A stretch of 64,000 nt of DNA from Oreocharis arfaki (GCA_013398015.1 VZRR01012436.1:372001-436000), one strand, 5' to 3'; counted from the stretch's first letter, positions 26,947 through 38,370 are shown. The notes: generated by a model from the sequence alone, not told the origin. Translations and numbers: made by a program.

Positions 26947-29604
26947 AAAAAGCTAGGGAAAATAGGAAAGACAAAACCAGAATCAAGCCTGAGCAGTTTC
27001 TCCTTCAGCTTTACACACCAGAAGAGAAACACCAGCAAAAAGCATTCCCCACGTTAGAGCAGCCCCTGCCTGGCTTGGAGACACTGACGGTCAGAGCCAC
27101 GGCACAACAGCAGCGAGCTCCAAGCTCTGGCACGAGAACCCTGCCGCTGGAAAGGGGATACAGGTGAAGCCAGCGCTGTGTGCACAGTGTTTGGCACTGT
27201 CTGTGCCACCCGCTTCTTGGGGGCTGCAGGAAACACCGCTTCCCTGCACCGCCCATCCCGGTGACACTGCAACGCCACAGTCACAGGGCCGGCAGATTCG
27301 AAGGCAAGTGACATCCTGCGAAGCGCAGGCGGCCGCAGCAGCAGGGACATGCTATTCCTAACAATGGGAACAACGACTTCCCCGGCACAGGCTCTCACAG
27401 CAGGCAGCGGCTGCGGGGTCACGCCGCCAAGACGAACGCGACAGGAAGGATAAAACAAATCACAACTCAACTGAGGTGATGTCGAAAAAGGAAATCTGCT
27501 CTATAGCAAGAGAACTCAACCACAAAACCAAACTACACAAACCCAGATGGATTTCAGCTGATCCCTCGGATGGAAAGCTCAGGCCACATCACACCAACAC
27601 GTCCCCTGTAGAGAGCCCCAAGGAAAGGAACCAGCACAACCCCCTTGCTGGAGTCAACTGAAAAGGGGCTGTTTAGTGCTTGTTTTTTTTCCTTAAACCC
27701 TTTCCTGCTACTGCAGGGAAAACAGGCTCAAAGACAAACAGCAGAAGGCTTTCAAAAACACTGGATCACATCCCCAGCAAGTGTACACTGGCACTGCTTC
27801 CATCAAGCCCAGAGGGGGGAAGGTTTTCCACTCTACTTTTCTCCTAGGTACTTCATACTCAGCGAGGCTTGAACTTTGGATCAAAACACATGCGGCTCCG
27901 GGATCAAACGCAGACTTTCTCAAAACCATTTCAACCCTCTGCCAAATTAATTTCAGACTGAAACAAGTCCCATGTTTTTCTTTTCAGAATCAAACCCACC
28001 TGTTGCAAAGCACATCCACACGTACCCAGCGGTACGTCCAGGGACTGTACAGATGCACTCACTGCCTCCCTATACAAGATGTGGCCCATTGACAGAAAAC
28101 AAACAGCAACAATTTTCACTAGTTGCCTAATTGCTCGCAAGAAACACCAAGAAGCCACAACTGCAAATTCTTGCAAAGCATGTGAAGTTTTCTTGTTGAA
28201 GTGGGTTTGGCAAAACAACATCCACTCCACTACCCCCATTTTTTCTGGTTTCTTTTTTTTTCTTTTTAAATCATTGTTCTTCATTACAAGCCTTGGGATC
28301 CACTTAGCTGTTAGCTGAAACACGCAGGAGATACAGCTCCCACCCAGTCCAGCCTACCCGCTCGGCTGCTGGTGGGGTCACAGCCTGCCATCCATCTAGG
28401 AAAACCCACGCTCACTGGCGACAATGGGCCATTTACATGGACCATTATTCACTTCTACAACAGCCACCGTAAAGCTGCACCTATGTCGAATCATAATCCA
28501 CCCCCAACAGGAGTTCACAACGTTCTGAGGAAAAAGAAAGAAAAGAAAAACAACCCTGCAGCCGTCCACGTGCTGATATTATGCTCTGCTGAACCTGAAT
28601 GCATTATAAAAGGAATAAAAATGTACAATGACATAGGGATGGCTCCTCCACGACAATACCCTGTTTAGGGGGGATTTTAGACGAGAGCAAGTCCATGGCA
28701 CACGCTCACATTTTTTCGTGCAGTTCTGCCAGCCTCTACCTTTACAAACCCTTCTCGGGGATGAGAACAAAACCTTTTGTAGGTTGTGCACACACAGGGA
28801 AGGAACCCCACAACCTAAGGTCAACTGCTCAGCCGACCCTCAAGGCAAACTTCGACGGAAACCACAGAAAGCCACCAACACGCCCGGCGGCCGTGTACGT
28901 GTGCCCTCGCACGGCGCCGTTTGCGTAACCATTGCAAAACACGAGCGCGAGGAGCACGGCTATTCCTGGGTCACTTCCTTGACCAACGGGACATCTGCCC
29001 ACCCGTGTGTCCCATGCCGGCGAGAGTAAGGCAAGGAAGGCGAGGGTCCCCTCCACGGCCCTGCCGGACACCTGGGCCAGCTCTGGGCCACCCTGTGCCA
29101 CACAAACACTTCGTTCCCCACCAGCCTGGCACAGCCACTGTCCCTCTGGCAGAAACTTGCCACTGTCCAGGCAGAGACCGTGGAATGCTGCTGCTGCTGG
29201 TCCGCTGCTCCCCGAGCCCGGACACCGAGGAGAGTTCCTGTGGGGAGTGCCACCCTCAAAGTGTGAGGGTGTCACCCCCAATGTCACCCCCCAAATGATG
29301 ACCCCAAAGGAAACACCATCTAGGTATGGGCCATGAGCACAGCTGTCGTCAGCCTCGGAGGGAAGAAGGGGATGGGGAGAGGGGGGGAATGGCCACGGAG
29401 GGACGGGACGGCCACTAAGGGAGGGAAAGGACGACTGCGATAAATGGCCACTAAAGTGGAAGGAAGGCTGGTACAGCGGGTGACCAGCCAAGGAGCACAT
29501 CCCCGCGGAGCCGCCCGCTGCCCATGTGAGGGCAGGTGGCACCGCGGCCGCCCGCGGGCTGGGGGCACCGACCCCCTCCCTCCTTCCTCTCCCTCCTCAC
29601 CCAC

Positions 29605-29668
29605 CTTGCACAGCCAGGACGGCGAGGGCGGAGAAGCAGAGACAAAGCAGCAGGTCCTCCAGCGCCAT
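29605..29668 (-). CDS. IGDCC4: Signal-peptide first coding exon, probable IGDCC4 exon 1
   Basis: The ATG at 29668 opens MALEDLLLCLC, then FSALAVLAVQ: a short acidic start followed by a Leu/Ala/Val hydrophobic core, as in a cleaved signal peptide. It ends in phase 1 at a good donor, GCAAG|GTGGGTG (intron from 29604). Phase-1 signal-peptide exons are typical of immunoglobulin-superfamily receptors. It sits in a CpG island on the same strand as DPP8, about 21 kb beyond the 3' end of DPP8. This is where mammals have IGDCC4 (Nope), a DCC-like receptor with Ig and fibronectin III domains. The assignment rests on synteny and exon form, since 21 residues are too few for homology; another secreted or membrane protein is possible. 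The reading frame stops two codons into the intron, so it is invisible as a long ORF. Confidence 0.5.
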
Positions 29669-29713
29669 GTAAGCCCCGCCGGGCGCCGGGAGCAGGGGCC
29701 GACGCGGCCGCAT

Positions 29714-29752
29714 CTACGAGGGGAGCGCACTCTCCCGCCGCCCCACCGCCAT
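29714..29752 (-). CDS. Upstream ORF, 12 codons, in presumed IGDCC4 leader
   Basis: The ATG inside the YY1 motif has a strong Kozak context (A at -3, G at +4) and opens MAVGRRESALPS then TAG. It ends 45 nt before the signal-peptide ATG, whose own context (TTAC before ATGG) is weaker. If the transcript starts upstream of 29756 this uORF would be translated and could damp the main ORF. Confidence 0.35.
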   Translation of the reverse strand: MAVGRRESALPS

Positions 29753-29756
29753 CTTG
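29746..29756 (-). promoter_or_regulatory. YY1-type initiator motif
   Basis: The minus strand reads CAAGATGGCGG, a full match to the YY1 motif often found just downstream of transcription starts in TATA-less CpG promoters. It lies 78 nt upstream of the signal-peptide ATG, suggesting a start site near 29760-29790 (inference). Confidence 0.6.
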
Positions 29757-29907
29757 TGCGAGCGCCCCGGCCCCAGCCCCGCGCTGCCCGCCGGGCCCCG
29801 CTGCCGGGGGCGGCCCTGGGCTGCCGCTGCTCCGCCTTTGTCAGCGGCCCGGCCGCCCCTCCGAGGGGCTCCTCCCGCCGCCCGGCAGCGCCCGCACCAA
29901 CAGGTTG

Positions 29908-29935
29908 NNNNNNNNNNNNNNNNNNNNNNNNNNNN
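29908..29935. other. Assembly gap (28 N)
   Basis: Run of N inside the GC-rich CpG island; part of the promoter or leader may be missing here. Confidence 1.
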
Positions 29936-30064
29936 CCCCTCCAGCCGCCGCACTCCCCTCACGTTGCTGCCCAGGGGCGCCTCAGCCGTCCCCGGGAGCG
30001 GCCCCCCTCCCTGAGGGGGTGGACAGCAGGTGCGGGGCTCCTCCGCCCGCCAGCAGTTCCGCAA

Positions 30065-30094
30065 GCCACAAACATTTATAACATTTTATGTGGC
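30065..30094. repeat. 30-bp imperfect inverted repeat at the CpG island edge
   Basis: GCCACA and TGTGGC arms bracket an AT-rich centre containing TTTATAACATTT. It is upstream (minus-strand sense) of the proposed promoter. Confidence 0.6.
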
Positions 30095-30349
30095 TTTTTA
30101 AATTAAAATTCCACAGCCTTGCCCCCCCGCCCTCCCCGTCTCTATTTAGTGTTTTTTCCCGGTTTGCCACGGGTGAGCGCGGAGGGCGCCGCGCCGCTCC
30201 CGCTGCCGCGCTCCCCTCACGGTGCTGCCGGGGACGCCTCCCCAGCCCCGCTGCCCGTCGGGGCTGCCGGAGCTCACCGCGCCGAGCCCGGCTGGGCAGC
30301 GGAGGCAAACGGACACCAGTGACCGCATCGCCATGGCTCTGTTGGGGTT

Positions 30350-33300
30350 CAGTTTCGAGGGACAGCTCCTTCGGGTGTATATCGTTCAGTGGACGTCAAA
30401 GCCTAGCTTGTGCTTCTCAGCCGTCTCTAAAAATAAAGGAAATTAAATACATCGTGTGGCATGTCCGCACCCCATCGCTGCGGAGAGAGGCAGAACCTAT
30501 CCACCAGCTGAGCCAAGCAGTGGAAATGAGGCAAGGAGATGAGAGATGGAGTCCAAAGTTGCTGCCTCACAGTTTGGCTTGGCCGGGTCCCAGACACAAA
30601 CTTGCCCCACGTGTCTGTGCATAAAGCCACTGAGGGCAAGTGACACCAACTCCTTCTTTCGGCAGTGGTGCCTGGCACCAAACACAAGGGCAGCCTCATC
30701 CAGAGTGGGTCTGCTTTGCCCTCCAAAAGGATACGAAGCTACCCAGCACAGAGGAATGTTTCATCACAGCAGTGTGGAATGTGAAGAGGGCTTCAGCTAT
30801 GCAGAATATGAAAAAAGAAACCTTTTTAATCCAGACCCTCCTATTTATTAGCTTGTATAATGAACTATAAAAACTTAAATGAAACCAGAAAGGCTGTGTG
30901 GTGGGGAGCAGGTTTCCCATGAGTGTGAGTTACGCAACTCTTAAGTTCATACTTGGCACTGCCAGTACAGACAAGCCCTGGGAAGCAGCAGCCCCCCACT
31001 CTGAACAGATGTGCAGGGGGGCTTTGCCCAGAATCAGGTGGGGATTCAGTGTGCACCTTGCTGGGAAGGAGTGTGTAATAAGGCCACAGCATTCCACTGA
31101 CCCCATTCCTGCACCACATCACCTCCCTGTGGAAAGAAAAAGGGGTAGGAATATCCACGTTCCCTTCTGCACTAGTCCAGCATGGAGGTAAAGATTAATG
31201 TCATTCATGAACCCTTCTTTCTCTCTGAGTTCTTCCCACCGGCTCCTTTATGTGTGAGGTGGTTTTAAGGGTTTTAAGGGTGCTGTCAAATTGCTTTGAC
31301 AAGGCTGTAAAGGAATATCTACTTGTGTCTGCCAGTGGTTTCTTTCAGACACACCCCTGCCCTTTTTTCTTCAAATCCCAGACATTTCTCCCTCCCTTTA
31401 AGCAAAGAAAAACTTTACCTTGCTGTCAGGCAAGTCAGGCATGATATAAATATGGAAAATTGCTAGTGGTCTGCAGAACACTGTACAGTCTGGCTAAGAG
31501 CACCTGCCTTGTTGACCAAGCTCCATGTCAGCAGGGCAGGGTTAGACCAGGCTTTGAAAAACCCAAATCTAACCCGTCTTAGCTCTCTACCTGATCTTCG
31601 TGTTACTTGATTCCTCTGTGGCACCTCTCTGTCTTTCTGCATGTCTGTGGAAACAGGAATTAAACCAGCATTTCAACAAACCCAAGCTTGCAACATATAT
31701 TCCTTGAATATCTGTCCCTGGGGGAAAGAAAAAAAGACAACTTGGCAAATAGCCCCTGAACTACGAAGGCGGCAGAAACATCACCCAGAGCACCAGCTCC
31801 TTCACACTGACAACACCTGTGCTCTGCAGGAACAACACCAAGTCCCAGCATCTGCTCAGAGAGGTGAAATTATTCACTGAGGCATTTACAGAAGGAGAGC
31901 CTGGCTAAAGAACCACTGAGAAGATTCAGGAAGGATCAGATAACTCTCTGGCTGTCATTCCACAAAGAACAAAGTGACAGCAGCTATGCCAACAGAAGGG
32001 ACATTCCCTCCCCAGACAATGGCATTTCTGCCCCAATACTTAGGGCAGCAAAACCCCCATTTATGTGCTGTAGACTCCCCAGTGTTCCCGTCCCTGTTGA
32101 TGAGGCATTTCTGCCTTTCGATAGCTGCAAACCTCTGCTACTTCAAGAGAAGAAAGTGTAACGGGCAGAGCAGCAGCCATAAGTGGCAGGTGTTTGTAGT
32201 TCAGCTTTTTGTTCCCCCTTTGAGAGACATTATTTCTGTGCTACAAGATTTTTTTGGTGAGTCAGGTGTATGGACAGTGTATCATACACGTCTTGGTTTG
32301 TATGAGATCCCAGGAATAATAGCCCACTAGGGAAATCCAGCAAAAGCTGCTATAAATTTATTTAGCTCAGCAGTCATTTTGAACATCTAAAGACACATTT
32401 TTAGGGTCTAAAGTCCCATTTTAAGGGTCAAAAGCCTCATTTTTTAGGGTGTTTCCCATGCAGGCAGCCAGTAGCCAAGGGGGGATCTATGCTTCTGAAG
32501 AGCTGGTGTCATGCAAGAGCATCATCATGGCTGGTGTCATCTTAGAGCACAGCAACACATTACAGAGAGATCTGAACCACAGCTTCTCCAGGCTCTGAAT
32601 CCAAGCCCACATGAAGCAGCCCATGTTCCGTTCCACCTGGCAGCTGTGGGATTCAGACTACTGGGATCTAGTTGAACAAGTTACTAAACAAATGCAGGTA
32701 AAGAACAACACTTGCTCCAAAAAAGACACCCTACAATAAAAGAAGCCTGAACAACAGGGGGAAGCTATTTTGGAGAGAAAGCAGTGAGGAGCAAGAAGAT
32801 TCACAGCTTAGGTTCTTTCTCTCCCAAGCAGGATTAAACTTCCCAGTCTCAAATACAGCCTTGCTCCATTTTCTGACCATCCCTGACTCCAGACATGTCT
32901 GCAGTGCTGAGGTTGACATTTTATGACAGATTTAAGCAGCTCTAATTACCAGAAGAGTTGGCTGCTCTTTCCTTTGTGACGGCATTAGTGCTTGAATGAG
33001 CCTGGAGCTGGACAGAGGAAAGGATGGTGCTGAAAACTTAATTGGCGACAACATTAACAACAAAACCAGGGCCCTGCTCCAGCTCCCTGTGCAGTCACTC
33101 AGGAGTTAGTGCCAACACAAGGAAAGCAATGGGAATAGGCAGAGACATGAGGAAGTTTTCAACAGCAGTACAAAGCTGGATCAGCTCAGACTCACTGCAA
33201 GACTTCAACCTTGGTCTTCCCAGAAAAGGAGTCCCTTGGGGACCTTTACCACCAGGACTCATTTTGTTCCCAGACTTCTTCTGGTCTGGCAGCAACTTCG

Positions 33301-34269
33301 ACACTGGAGGGAACGTTGACTTCCAGACGAGGAAAGTGACGGTAGCCTCCTGTTCCGTATGCGTGAGCAATGCCAAACAGGAGCAGCTGGTTGCACATAA
33401 TAACATGCATTGTGTAAGTGAGCAACACAATGAGCAATTTGCTCAACAACCCAGGGACATCAGGACAATTCTGTATCACAGGGAAGAAAGAAAAGAGGAA
33501 AAAAACATGTGGTGACCAAACCCTAAGGGAGACTCAGCATCCTACACATCCATTTCATTACGCTTGCTCTTATAAATATTTATTACACAGCCTATCTCAT
33601 CATTCTTCCAGGAATGGGTGTTGTGTTATTGTTATACCGAGGGAGGGCTTTCCTTCTTCCTCTGGTCCTGCTGCAGGCAGTCAGCAGTTGCCAAAGATAG
33701 ATTGGGAGCAAGAGTGTGACATTAACTATGGAAAACGCTGCTTAAAATGGAGCTCAGGGGCAGATATTGGCAGGTGCATTGTTAGGAGGAAAACAAATGG
33801 AAAAGGCAGCACATAATGAGATCTGGAAGCTTATATTTAAAATATGTTCATGGCAAAAGGGATTTCTGTGTGCAAGGGCCCTAGTCCTACACCCAGAGGG
33901 TGAGCAGTCTCACACCCTGAAGAAACCTGCATGGATCCAGGATGGGGGAGTTATGATGTAGACAGTGCCAGGCTATGGAGCAGGAATAAGGGTAGGGGGG
34001 ATTCTAAGTACCAACATCATCCCTCTGCCTGCACATGGAAAGCTATCATGTTAAAGTAAGGTACAAAGACTCCAGCATTTACAAAGCTTCACACATCAAA
34101 CTTGGAGTGGGTTTTTATGTCTCTTTGATTTGCATTGCTGCCTGGATGTCCTGGTGCCCTGGTTCTTGCTCTTCCTGAGACTTGTCAGCCAGGTGAGGTG
34201 AGGCTTTGCAAAATCAAATGCAAATTTGCCTTACACAGAGACACATTGACTGATTCTGAAGGGAGCTGA
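30350..34269. other. Intergenic; no gene recognised
   Basis: Unique sequence between the CpG island and the first CR1. It holds the minisatellite at 32370-32451 and a doubtful minus-strand reading frame at 33246-33417 (see findings). Nothing else is supported. Confidence 0.6.
32370..32451. repeat. Minisatellite, four imperfect 20-21 bp units
   Basis: Units centre on CATTTTTAGGGTC: a degenerate first unit (AGCAGTCATTTTGAACATCT), then AGACACATTTTTAGGGTCTA (32391-32410), AAGTCCCATTTTAAGGGTCA (32411-32430) and AAAGCCTCATTTTTTAGGGT (from 32431). Confidence 0.75.
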
Positions 34270-34585
34270 CAAGAAAGATAGGGAGGGACTTTTAACAAGA
34301 GCATGGCATGACAGGACAAGGGACAGTGGCTTTATACTAAAAGAGAGTAGGTTTAGATTAGATATTTGGAAAAAATTCTTCCCTGTGATGGTGGTGAGGC
34401 CCTGACATAGGTTATCCAGAGAAGCTGTGGCTGCCCCATCCCTGGAAGTATCCAAGACCAGTGTGGGTGGACAGAGCTTTGAGCAACTTGGTCTAGTGGG
34501 AGGTGTTCCTGCCCATGGCAGGGGTTGGAATGAGATGTTCGATAAGGTCCTTTCCAACCCAAACCATTCTAGGATTCTGTGATCA
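34270..34585 (+). mobile_element. CR1 LINE 3' end, sense orientation
   Basis: Plus-strand sequence runs GGGACAGTGGCTTTATACTA, TTAGATTAGATATTTGG, GAAGCTGTGGCTGCCCCATC and GGTCCTTTCCAACCC, and ends with the CR1 terminal octamer repeats ATTCTAGG and ATTCTGTG. It is a 5'-truncated, complete 3' end. It is immediately followed by a short TTGGG pentamer tract (about 34601-34624). Confidence 0.92.
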
Positions 34586-34600
34586 TTTGAGACAAGTGAC

Positions 34601-34624
34601 TTGGATTGGGTTGGGTTGGGTTGG
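34601..34624. repeat. Short (TTGGG)n tract
   Basis: About four units of GGGTT just beyond the CR1 3' end. It is a simple repeat, not long enough to suggest telomeric origin, and the unit is not TTAGGG. Confidence 0.7.
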
Positions 34625-36179
34625 TGACAGTCCAATTCAGAAAAAAACACACCAAGACAATCCAGGCTTAGATTTTAGATGAAATGAATCTGTTTCATTT
34701 CAGTTATTCTCCCTTGCTGTCATCGAGATTTTTTGTGCATATTTGTTAACCAGCTCATTCACTGTCAGCTACAACCAAACAAAAACCTACTAGAACCATC
34801 CCAATGTGTTATAAAGCAGTCATGTGGAACATCACTATCTTGTAAACACGCAGTACTAGGAAAAACAATATTTTCTCATAAACAACACCTGTGGACTTCT
34901 CCCAACAGCAGTTACCAAGGACCAATAAAAGTTTTGATCCTAAATAGTCTAAATTTTATATGCTGCTATGGTACCCACTAACTGAGGCTGGGTTTAGGCA
35001 TAAAGAACACGTGTAACATCAAGGAATACGCTCAGTCAGGGCTGCCATCAGAAACACCCGGCAGGCTCATTTGCACTGGGAAATGTGTTCATGTGCCAAA
35101 AATAAGGATCTGTTCCAAAGCTTTATTGGATCTACAGAGCTGGCTATAAAATGTCATGTGGCAAAGCAGGGAGGCTGCCTGGTGCACATCCTCATGCCAC
35201 CCTCTTGTGGCTAATCCCAGAAAACAGCGCTGTACGCCCAAGGACATGGAATAAGTGCCACCATGGCATTTTCGGGGTGCCTTGCCCCACAGCGATGAGA
35301 TCATTGTGGGGGCAAGCAGCAAAGTGCAGCCTGGTGACACTTGAAGCCAGCTTAGAAGTGAAAAGCAAGGTTGGAATAAAACCATTCCTGCACTTGAAAA
35401 ACCCTAGGATTTGGATCTGATCTGAGGATGTGATTTCAGCCAGTCCAACACGCTGAAGGCCTGCAGATGTTCATGGATATTTGGACAGATGTTTGATTTC
35501 CACAACCCTGGCTATTCTCTACTCAGAAACTGGGATTATATACCTGTCCAGTGAGATACTTCTAGCTATAAAATTCTGTCCTTGCTAATATTTCACTCAG
35601 ATGCTTTTATGCATTTCTAAACCCCATTTCCCTTTACTTTCCAGAGAGTTCCCAGATGAACACCAGAAAGGTGACTGGGCAGCTCTCACACCCCCTGTCT
35701 CCATCAAGAGTTTATTCAGAAACGGCCAATTTGCCCCAAAAGCAGGTGGTGGCTTTCACAAGGTTCTTGGTACCCTTGTTGTATAATGCAGGCTATTCCC
35801 ATCCATCAGACAGTTCTGCAAACCTAAATAGATGATGTATTTATTTATGGATTACTGACCACAAGAAAGGGAAGCTTTGCACTATTGTCAACCTCACAGC
35901 CTTTGGTCTGCTATAAATAATGCATCATTGTTCGGTGTTGGTTTATGGTTTAAGTTCCAATGAGCGGCGCGGACCAGCAGACTCAGCAAAGATGAAGGCA
36001 GCACAGGGTATTAGGAAGAGAAATGGGACCATCTGACCAGGAGTGTTAGAAAAACAAAGCAAAAATGTAATGTTCTCTGAGTTATTTGAATGTCAACTTC
36101 AGCAGACCTGCTTTTACCTCTAACTGAGAACTGCACAAATCTCTGCTTATCCCCTGCTTTTCACTCTCCTTTCTCCCAA

Positions 36180-36420
36180 TTGTGAGCTAATTCGATTTCA
36201 GATAAACACTAATTAACACAAGAGGTCACTGCCGTGGCCAGCAGGCACCATTGCAACGTGGCATTCAAATACACCAAGAGATCAAAAGAGCCTCCGCTGC
36301 TTCCTTTGAACTACCCAATTAAAACTTGCACAAATAAAGCTATTGTTTTACATCTGCCTCATCCAGGCGGGAGAGAGGGCAGAGAGCTGAGAGATCATTG
36401 CCTTTAATTGGGTTGTTTTC
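36180..36420. promoter_or_regulatory. Candidate Wnt/homeodomain-responsive element
   Basis: Contains GATAAACACTAATTAACAC (FOX plus homeodomain), AGATCAAAAG at 36279-36288 (one base from the TCF/LEF optimum), CCTTTGAA at 36303-36310, CTATTGTTTT (SOX) and CCTTTAATTGGG. The clustering of two TCF-like words within 30 bp is visible; function is inferred. Confidence 0.3.
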
Positions 36421-37919
36421 CCTCTCTTCTTACAGGTTTCCTCCATGTGGGTTTTTTCTTCAGACCAGTAGAAGAAAATGATGGCCAGACCCTTTGCGAT
36501 GCAGCGATTACACGGCAAGGCTACAGCAGACTGAAAGCAAAGCCGTGGGGAATCCAATTTCCCTCTTGTGAGCAAAAGGGCATCAGTGCCTTTCTTGGAA
36601 GGTTTGATTGATAGCCCTTAAGAAGGACTCATAAAATGTGCCTCTCTCTGGCTATTTAGGCAATTCTCTTTTGAAGATGAAGGAGAATATTAGATTAATC
36701 CAACTGCTGTAACAGCATTATCTCCTGCTTTTAAAGAAAATATGTTTTATGGCATCCACACTCTAACGGAAACAACCTGCGGCTGCACAAGCCCTGGGCT
36801 GGTGCTTCGCTGCTAAACATACCGTGGGAGCCTTGGAAGGGGTTCTCATCCAGATTCTAGGGAGCCGCTGTAAATACCAGACTTGTACCTCCATCCCACA
36901 TGGACAGCTTGTGGACAACAGAGGAACCAAGGCTAGGGCAGACCACAGGGTCTGAATTCCACTCCTATCCATAGGGGAGCTCACTTAGACTAAGGCAAAT
37001 TAGCAGGAGTGTAGGGAAAAGGCTACTCAGCAACTGCCTGGGCTGTACAGAGCTGGAACATCAGTCTTGAGAGCTGTAAGCACAGAGCATTCTGGAAAAA
37101 AATAGATGGAAACACAGTCTGAGTGTCTGGTGTTATCCACCTGGAAAAGGTTTAGGAACCATCAATGCTGGAAAGGAGATGAGTGCACACCTGTGAGACC
37201 ACCCTGCAAAGAGTGTCCCATAGGAGGGTGCATTCCATCCTCTCTAGAGGCAAGTCACAGTAAAATCACCATCCACTACTCAGAAACATCCCCAGGGAGG
37301 AATAATTGGGATGGGAAGGGAATGGCAGAGCTGGTAAGTCTCAGGTGGGACATGTCAGCTCACCTCCATCTCTGCCTACTCTGTTTCCGATCCGAGTCTG
37401 CTCCTGGCCTGGGGAACACGGCAGCTCATGCCTGGAAAGGTCTCAGTCCCTTGAGCAAGGAAGAACCAATTAATGGATTATTCATTCCGTCCTGGAAAGA
37501 AATTTTATCTCTTCTCAGTAGCACTGAAGGGAGTGAAAAATCAAGATTGTGACAACAGAGAACAGACTGTGGCTTATGCTCACCAATATCTTAAACTCAC
37601 CTTCTGAGAATTCATTTATTGCCGCCAAAGGATGAAAAAAGATCAGGACTCCCTGAAACCAGAGCGGTTGCCAGGAATTTGTGAAGTTCAGCTCCTGTCC
37701 TGGTCCAGAAGCTGCGATGAGCTCTGCCCAGCTGCCAGGTCTCAGGGCAGAGCCAGAGTGTCTGGTTTTTGGGTTGCATCTTCTGTAGTTCCTTTCTTGT
37801 CCCCTGATTCACCAGCTGAACAAAACTGACCCTCCAGTGAAGAAGCTACTTTACCTTAAAATACACCTTTTTCTTGTGATTTATCCCTGGATACTGCAAA
37901 CACTGCCTTGCTTGTCCCA

Positions 37920-38095
37920 GGATTTAATCAGATTAATTAAGCTGCACTTGTATTAATTTAAATTACAAGTATCTGAGGGCTCAGCCAAATCAAGTGATTT
38001 ATGGGCCATATCAATCTAATTAATACCACCAACTCCTAAAATAAAAACCTAATAAATTAGTTTATGATACATCTGTAAGATCAACTTATTAGCTC
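37920..38095. promoter_or_regulatory. Candidate homeodomain-site cluster
   Basis: AT-rich block with repeated TAAT cores: AATCAGATTAATTAAGC, TATTAATTTAAATTAC, CAATCTAATTAATACC and AATAAATTAG, plus GATTTATGGGCC. It has no CpG and no repeat identity. Confidence 0.28.
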
Positions 38096-38370
38096 TGGGT
38101 CTCTAGTGACACAGCAGATTTGATGGAAGTTCTATATCCTTGTTGGAAAAGGGTCTTTTTTTTTTTCCTTCCCACTTGCTGTTTTTTTAAAAAGTATCTT
38201 CTACAGGGCAGAAGGAGAGAGAAACAACACAAGCTCAATTATCAAAACACCAGCCAAGGCAAGATGTCCCCAAAGTCCCGCTGTACACAAATTGTGGGGG
38301 TTTTAAAACTGAGTGCCCACAGGAGAACAGTTTATCTGACTTCTTGCAGGCAGAACCTGCCCTAGTCTCT

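Larger units (their letters stand above)
1..29604 (-). other. Presumed first intron of the CpG-island gene; no exon recognised
   Basis: About 29.6 kb without a recognisable exon, RNA gene or sizeable transposon on either strand. Open frames here are 60-145 codons with no domain, no splice support and no start or codon signature. If the exon at 29605-29668 is IGDCC4 exon 1, this is its intron 1 and exon 2 lies to the left of the window. Sub-blocks worth noting (7690-8150, 9590-9960, 13740-14060, 24220-24530) are AT-rich, CpG-poor and motif-dense. Confidence 0.45.
28850..30350. promoter_or_regulatory. CpG island promoter
   Basis: GC content and CpG frequency rise sharply compared with the flanks, densest at 29420-30330, with many CCGCCC and GCGGCC runs and an N gap inside. 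It contains the signal-peptide exon on the minus strand and is the only strong promoter-like island in the window. A divergent rightward transcript from the same island cannot be excluded, but no plus-strand exon was recognised. Confidence 0.85.

Noticed and set aside
28829..29542. 237-codon minus-strand ORF
   Set aside because: Pro/Ser/Gly-rich with no recognisable domain. It lies in the GC-rich flank of the island, overlapping several other open frames and the intron after the signal-peptide exon.
29444..30106. 220-codon and 181-codon plus-strand ORFs across the CpG island
   Set aside because: Low-complexity Pro/Ala/Arg translations produced by GC-rich promoter DNA, and they run through the N gap.
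34601..34624. Interstitial telomeric repeat
   Set aside because: The unit is TTGGG, not TTAGGG, and there are only about four copies.
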